9,277 nucleotides of DNA. It comes from Oscillospiraceae bacterium. Its GTDB lineage: Bacteria; Bacillota; Clostridia; Oscillospirales; Ruminococcaceae. The first letter of the stretch is position 1. Each line of letters opens with the position of its first letter. The stretch covers positions 1 to 9,277 of the forward strand of contig JAEDJV010000096.1 in the NCBI GenBank assembly GCA_016296165.1, in the 5' to 3' direction. The notes below the pieces were generated by a model. It worked only from the letters and a program-made list of their open reading frames with translations. It did not search any database and was not told the origin of the DNA. Shown one piece after another: positions 5,472-9,277 of this stretch. The translations under genes and the position numbers were made by a program.

Positions 5472-6599
5472 ATGCTTCATAATTTAAAATATGAATTATT
5501 GATAAGAATAAAATCCAAAGGGCTTGTATTCTGGATGATACTTTTTCCAATAGCCTTAGGAGCATTTTTCAAAATCTCATTCGGAAATATCTATGACAAA
5601 TACACCAGTTTTTCAACTGTTCCTGCGGCAGTTGTTGAAAATGTTTCAAATCCGGTATTTCATGAAGTTATTGATAAAATATCGGAAGGCGATGAACCGC
5701 TTCTTGAAGTTACATATACTGACCGCAAAGATGCACTTGAACTTCTTAAGGATCAGAAAATCAGCGGTATCATATGGATTGATGATGAAATCACACTTTC
5801 CGTTGCCTCTGACAGCATAGAAGCTACTGTCCTTGAATCATTTCTTAATCAGTACAAACGTCAGGAAAAAATAATAACTGATACAGCAAAATCAAATCCC
5901 GCTGCACTCGAAAATGTAATAAGTGAGATAAGCAGCGAAACACAGAGCTGTACAAGAATTCCTCTGACTGAAGGAAACACCGACAACATGTTGAATTATT
6001 TTTATAATCTCATAGCAATGGTTGCCCTTTTCGGTACAGAAGGCGGACTTGAGGCAGCAATCAGAAATCAGGGAAATCTCTCTGCAGTAGCAGCAAGAAA
6101 ATGCACATCTCCCTCAAAAAAATCAGTAACCCTTCTCACTTCACTGATCTCTGCATGTATAGTTCAGGCCCTGTGCTGCGCACTTACAGTAACTTATGTA
6201 AGATTTATTCTTAATGTTGATTTTGGAAGCCGCCTTCCGCTGGTTTACCTTTCCGGATTAATCGGCTCTATACTCGGTGTGTCGCTTGGTTTTGTTATCG
6301 GTTCAGTCGGAAAAGCAGGTGAAAATGCAAAGACCGGAATCTGTATGGCAATATCCCTCGCAAGCTGTTTCTTCAGCGGGCTCATGGCAAACAACATAAA
6401 GCCAATGATAATTTCAAAAGCACCATGGTTCAATGAAATCAACCCTGCTGCACTTATTTCAGATTCATTCTATTGTCTGAATGTTTACTCTGACTATGAC
6501 AGATATATTCAGAAAAATATCACTATGCTCATTCTCTCAGTTCTTCTGGCTGTAATCGGCCTTATACTCACAAGGAGGCGCAAATATGCAAGTCTTTAA
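5472..6599 (+). CDS. ABC-2 type permease, first subunit (LnrM-like)
   Basis: This is a 375-aa membrane protein. GGGAGGAAT overlaps the end of the ATPase gene and lies just before the ATG. After a short amphipathic start there is one membrane segment (about 18-37). A large extracytoplasmic region of about 130 residues follows, and then five segments (about 174-190, 220-242, 256-278, 286-306 and 350-367), a layout typical of the ABC2_membrane_3 family. Residues 184-212 between segments 2 and 3 (ALFGTEGGLEAAIRNQGN and onward) correspond to the cytosolic coupling region seen in such permeases. It ends with a positively charged tail, TRRRKYASL. It should pair with the second permease and the ATPase as a heteromeric exporter. 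Its stop overlaps the next gene by 14 bp. Confidence 0.9.
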   Translation: MLHNLKYELLIRIKSKGLVFWMILFPIALGAFFKISFGNIYDKYTSFSTVPAAVVENVSNPVFHEVIDKISEGDEPLLEVTYTDRKDALELLKDQKISGIIWIDDEITLSVASDSIEATVLESFLNQYKRQEKIITDTAKSNPAALENVISEISSETQSCTRIPLTEGNTDNMLNYFYNLIAMVALFGTEGGLEAAIRNQGNLSAVAARKCTSPSKKSVTLLTSLISACIVQALCCALTVTYVRFILNVDFGSRLPLVYLSGLIGSILGVSLGFVIGSVGKAGENAKTGICMAISLASCFFSGLMANNIKPMIISKAPWFNEINPAALISDSFYCLNVYSDYDRYIQKNITMLILSVLLAVIGLILTRRRKYASL

Positions 6600-7746
6600 T
6601 GCGTTTATGAAGGTTCTTAGAAAAAATCTTCCTACAGTTATAATCTGGATAGTTATATTTCTTTCCATTTCCGTTGTCGTTTCAAAAAGCGACTCAGGAA
6701 ACAGTGAATTCAAGTCAAAGGTTCTGAACGTGTGTGTATTTGACGAAGACAATACAGAGGCAAGCAAAGCATTAAGAGATTTTATAGATTCAAAACACAA
6801 TATTGTCGAACTTGAAAACGACAGTGCCCGCATACTTGATGAACTTTTCTATGAAACAACCGACTATGTTCTTACAATAAAAAAAGGTTATGAAAAAAAT
6901 CTTCTTGAAGGAAACACAGAAAATCTTTTCGATAACCAGTATGTACACGAAAGCTACTCAAATGTACTTATGACAAATCTTGCTGACGAATATGTAAAAA
7001 CCGTTCGTGCATTTCTTATTAAAGGCGACAGCCTTTCAACTGCTGAAGAAAACGCAGCCGAAACACTCTCAGTAAACGTAAAAGTTACAAAGGAAACTTT
7101 TAAGGAAGAACACATCTATTCAGATGACTACAGTGCACTTTTCAGCGCATACTTCCAGTACCTGCCTTATGTATTTATGCAGATACTTGTTTCTGCACTC
7201 TGTCCGGTTCTTCTTGCAATGAACAAAAATAATATCAGAAACAGGACAAACTGTTCAAGTCTCAGACCGGGTTCTCAGACATCCCAGATATTTGCGGGCA
7301 GTATGATATTTGTGCTTGGTATATGGCTGATCTTTATGATCTCAGGTGCAATACTCAACGAAGAATTCTATAAAGGCAGAGCTCTTCTGGCTGTACTGAA
7401 CAGTTTCGTATTTATCGTAATCTGCACAGGTATCGCTATTCTTATCGCATCATTCAATCCCGGACGTGTAGGTGTAAACATCCTCTCAAACATCATAAGC
7501 CTCGGAATGAGTTTTCTCTGCGGAATCTTTGTACCGCAGGAGGCACTCTCCGACAGCGTACTCAATGCAGCCAGATTTCTTCCGGCTTACTGGTACATCC
7601 GGGTAAATAACATGCTCTCAGGCATTTCAGGGGAAATATTCTCCTCATCACTTTGCTTTAAATTCATAGGAATAGAGGTACTTTTCGCACTGGCTCTCTT
7701 TGCAGCGGCACTTACTGTAACAAAAATAAGACACGATAAAGCTTAA
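6586..7746 (+). CDS. ABC-2 type permease, second subunit (LnrN-like)
   Basis: This 386-aa membrane protein starts inside the end of the first permease gene; AAGGAGG lies about 8 nt before the ATG. The topology repeats that of its neighbour: one segment (about 16-33), a long extracytoplasmic region (about 36-188), then five segments (about 192-212, 236-256, 267-289, 297-316 and 358-378). A conserved-looking FLPAYWYIRVNNML stretch (331-344) sits between the last two, in the place where ABC-2 permeases carry an FxPxxW-like element. The two permeases show little obvious identity to each other, so they form a heterodimer rather than a recent duplication. It is the last gene of the exporter operon. 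Confidence 0.9.
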   Translation: MQVFNAFMKVLRKNLPTVIIWIVIFLSISVVVSKSDSGNSEFKSKVLNVCVFDEDNTEASKALRDFIDSKHNIVELENDSARILDELFYETTDYVLTIKKGYEKNLLEGNTENLFDNQYVHESYSNVLMTNLADEYVKTVRAFLIKGDSLSTAEENAAETLSVNVKVTKETFKEEHIYSDDYSALFSAYFQYLPYVFMQILVSALCPVLLAMNKNNIRNRTNCSSLRPGSQTSQIFAGSMIFVLGIWLIFMISGAILNEEFYKGRALLAVLNSFVFIVICTGIAILIASFNPGRVGVNILSNIISLGMSFLCGIFVPQEALSDSVLNAARFLPAYWYIRVNNMLSGISGEIFSSSLCFKFIGIEVLFALALFAAALTVTKIRHDKA

Positions 7747-7764
7747 AATACCTGGTTTCTTACT

Positions 7765-7809
7765 AATGGAAACATATGATAAGCAAAACAGTTGTCATAT
7801 GTTTCCATT
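7765..7809. terminator. Hairpin between convergent genes, probable bidirectional terminator
   Basis: AATGGAAACATATGA (7765-7779) pairs perfectly over 15 bp with 7795-7809, with a 15-nt loop. The hairpin lies between the stops of two convergent genes. It lacks a strong T-run on either side (ATTTCCGTTTCC on the plus strand), so its strength is uncertain. It could also stabilise the 3' end of the exporter mRNA. Confidence 0.6.
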
Positions 7810-7846
7810 TCCGTTTCCGGGGAATGCTGAATAAATCGGGGCATTA

Positions 7847-9238
7847 TCAGTTTACTTCATAATAATATTTACTTAAAGCACTCATTATGTGCCTGCTTTT
7901 TTCAGTAACATCAGAACCATCATCATTGTATAATTCATTCCATATAATTTTATTAATATCATAGTTGTAATATATATTAAACCATTTTCCATTTAATATA
8001 CTGTTATATTTATCAATGCTGACTTTTGTCATTTCCATAGGATTTGGTTTTTGTTCATATTTTTTTAAAATACTAAAGTACGCTTCATCCGACCTGTTTA
8101 ATATATTCGGAGAATCAACAATATATTTTATAAAATCCCAGGCAGCCTCTTTTTTCTGAGATTTTTCAGAAATTAAAAATCCCATTCGCGGGTAAACTGT
8201 ACCCGACAATTCATCAGAGTATCCTACATCATAATCCTCAAATTCGTCATACCCTGAATTCATGTAAAATGATGACGGACTTCCAAAATTAAAATTAAAC
8301 CAGTGGATTAATTCAGGATACTCAGATACAAATTCATATTCCGGATTCTGAAACTGTTCGTAGTATTTTTCATAAAGCTGAACTAACTTTATAATATCTT
8401 CCTGGCTAACTTTTAATCCAGCCATATTCTTATCGCTTAAATATACTGTAATAATATCTAAAAAATTCTGGGAATAAATAGAAGCTACAAACGGAGACTG
8501 GCTTTCAACTATGTCTCCGAAATATTCGGATAGTTCTTTACCGTCATTTGTCAGTGACGAAGCAATTGTTTCTAATTTATAAAATGCCGGCATCAGATAA
8601 AGCTTATCATTGTAACAGAAAGCCTCGATGATTTTTTCATTCATCATATCAAGGTTCAGTTCTGAATCATCTTTTAAAAATTCTTTTAAATCCGCGAAAA
8701 AATTATTTCGTATATATCCGGAAATATTCAGATATTCTGAAAACATAATCATATCCGGTATATCACCTGACAATATATCTGCATCAAACCTGTTAATAGA
8801 ATCTTCATCATTTTCATAATTATATTTTTTGACTTCTATTCTGCATGTTTCATTCATACTGTTGAAATTTTTCACAGCACTATCTAATTCAGCGTCATCA
8901 CTAAAACATGCAAGTTTCAGAACAATCTCCGAATCATTTTTCTGTTCAGATGATTGTTCTGATAAATGTGCTGTATATATGTTCATAATTTGATTTATTA
9001 TCAGGCGATTACTGTTATCTATAATAACATCCCGTACTTCTCCGCTTAACAGTTCAGACTTTCTGGCGATGAGACATTTAGATAAATCAGACAACGTATA
9101 TCCTGTTATATCATCATCGGTTATTATAAAGAAATCATAATCAGAGTTACCTTTCTGACATTTATAATTTCCGTTTAACTCACTTATATCGGCAATTTCT
9201 GTTTTAGATTTTAAACTACTGTCCGTACAATATATTTT
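7847..9238 (-). CDS. Extracellular solute-binding protein, C-terminal part (5' end missing or frameshifted)
   Basis: The open frame runs about 463 codons from an in-frame TGA at 9239-9241 to the stop at 7847. The first possible start inside it is a TTG at 9094, but sensible coding continues upstream of that (SELNGNYKCQKGNSDYDFF), so the true start lies beyond. From about codon 105 the protein resembles family 1 (sugar-type) solute-binding proteins: LKLACFSDDAELD, a strand ending in Asp-Ile-Leu-Ser-Gly-Asp-Ile-Pro-Asp, then FADLKEFLKDD, DKLYLMP, and near the end EKSQKKEAAWDFIKYIV. In such proteins from Ruminococcus-like species, the binding domain often follows an N-terminal propeller-like region and a lipoprotein signal, which would lie outside the window. 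It has no importer genes beside it here. Composition looks more AT-rich than the exporter genes. Ligand unknown. Confidence 0.75.
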   Translation of the reverse strand, partial: KIYCTDSSLKSKTEIADISELNGNYKCQKGNSDYDFFIITDDDITGYTLSDLSKCLIARKSELLSGEVRDVIIDNSNRLIINQIMNIYTAHLSEQSSEQKNDSEIVLKLACFSDDAELDSAVKNFNSMNETCRIEVKKYNYENDEDSINRFDADILSGDIPDMIMFSEYLNISGYIRNNFFADLKEFLKDDSELNLDMMNEKIIEAFCYNDKLYLMPAFYKLETIASSLTNDGKELSEYFGDIVESQSPFVASIYSQNFLDIITVYLSDKNMAGLKVSQEDIIKLVQLYEKYYEQFQNPEYEFVSEYPELIHWFNFNFGSPSSFYMNSGYDEFEDYDVGYSDELSGTVYPRMGFLISEKSQKKEAAWDFIKYIVDSPNILNRSDEAYFSILKKYEQKPNPMEMTKVSIDKYNSILNGKWFNIYYNYDINKIIWNELYNDDGSDVTEKSRHIMSALSKYYYEVN

Positions 9239-9276
9239 TCATCTCCAAAAATTAACAAATCATTATCTCTGCCAGT
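9211..9276 (-). pseudogene. Upstream coding fragment of the solute-binding protein gene in another frame
   Basis: From the window edge, one minus-strand frame reads TGRDNDLLIFGDEKY and soon stops at 9211. The neighbouring frame, blocked by a TGA at 9239, carries the downstream protein. Adding one A to the A-run at 9235-9239 (Ts on the plus strand) would join them as GDEKIYCTDSS, which reads well. This suggests a single-base deletion or sequencing error in a homopolymer, so the gene is either frameshifted or intact in reality. Confidence 0.55.
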
Positions 9277-9277
9277 A

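Noticed and set aside
4519..9238. ABC genes and solute-binding protein as one import system
   Set aside because: The ATPase and permeases are of the ABC-2 exporter type, the genes are convergent with a hairpin between them, and sugar importers use different permease families.
1..9277. CRISPR array or complete insertion sequence
   Set aside because: There are no regularly spaced repeats beyond two 13-mers and one pair of long direct repeats, and no transposase, integrase or Cas protein is encoded.

Overview
The window looks like chromosomal DNA of a low-GC Gram-positive bacterium of the Clostridia, most likely a Ruminococcus-like gut or rumen member. The reasons are AT-rich codon use, strong AGGAGG-type ribosome binding sites, ATG/GTG/TTG starts, a NarL-type two-component pair next to an exporter, and an extracellular solute-binding protein of a type I associate with Oscillospiraceae. 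The genus is inference; the sequence carries no taxonomic marker.

Layout, left to right. Positions 1-430 hold no gene I can support. They contain a clear hairpin terminator (175-215) and two tandem 13-mers (253-282). Positions 414-599 carry the 3' remnant of a broken minus-strand gene. Positions 605-2111 are a tight minus-strand operon of three small genes: a 139-aa unknown, a 125-aa P-loop-like protein and a 238-aa unknown. It has its own promoter at 2157-2185, and its genes overlap by 4 bp at both junctions (ATGA and GTGA). On its upstream side lie a strong hairpin terminator (2202-2234) and a second, degenerate gene remnant (2242-2603). The two remnants share about 135 bp of roughly 95% identical sequence in direct orientation, so the three-gene cassette is bracketed by direct repeats. 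This bracketed cassette of unrecognised genes is the best candidate here for an undescribed system.

Positions 2607-4300 (minus strand) encode a NarL/FixJ-type response regulator and its HisKA_3-type sensor kinase. They are divergent from a three-gene ABC exporter operon (4519-7746, plus strand): an ATPase and two ABC-2-type permeases with large extracytoplasmic loops. The shared 218-bp intergenic region has a promoter on each side. Three alternating ATGACA/TGTCAT half-sites sit just upstream of the weak -35 of the exporter promoter, a plausible operator for the regulator. The arrangement resembles Bacillus subtilis LnrJK-LnrLMN (YfiJK-YfiLMN), in which the two-component pair senses a membrane-active antibiotic and induces an exporter that removes it.

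A hairpin with a perfect 15-bp stem separates the exporter operon from a convergent minus-strand gene. That gene (7847 to the window edge) encodes the C-terminal part of an extracellular solute-binding protein. It reads in one frame up to about 9238 and then appears to continue in another frame, consistent with loss of one A in an A-run (T-run at 9235-9239 on the plus strand). It may be a frameshifted gene or a sequencing error, and it continues beyond the window.
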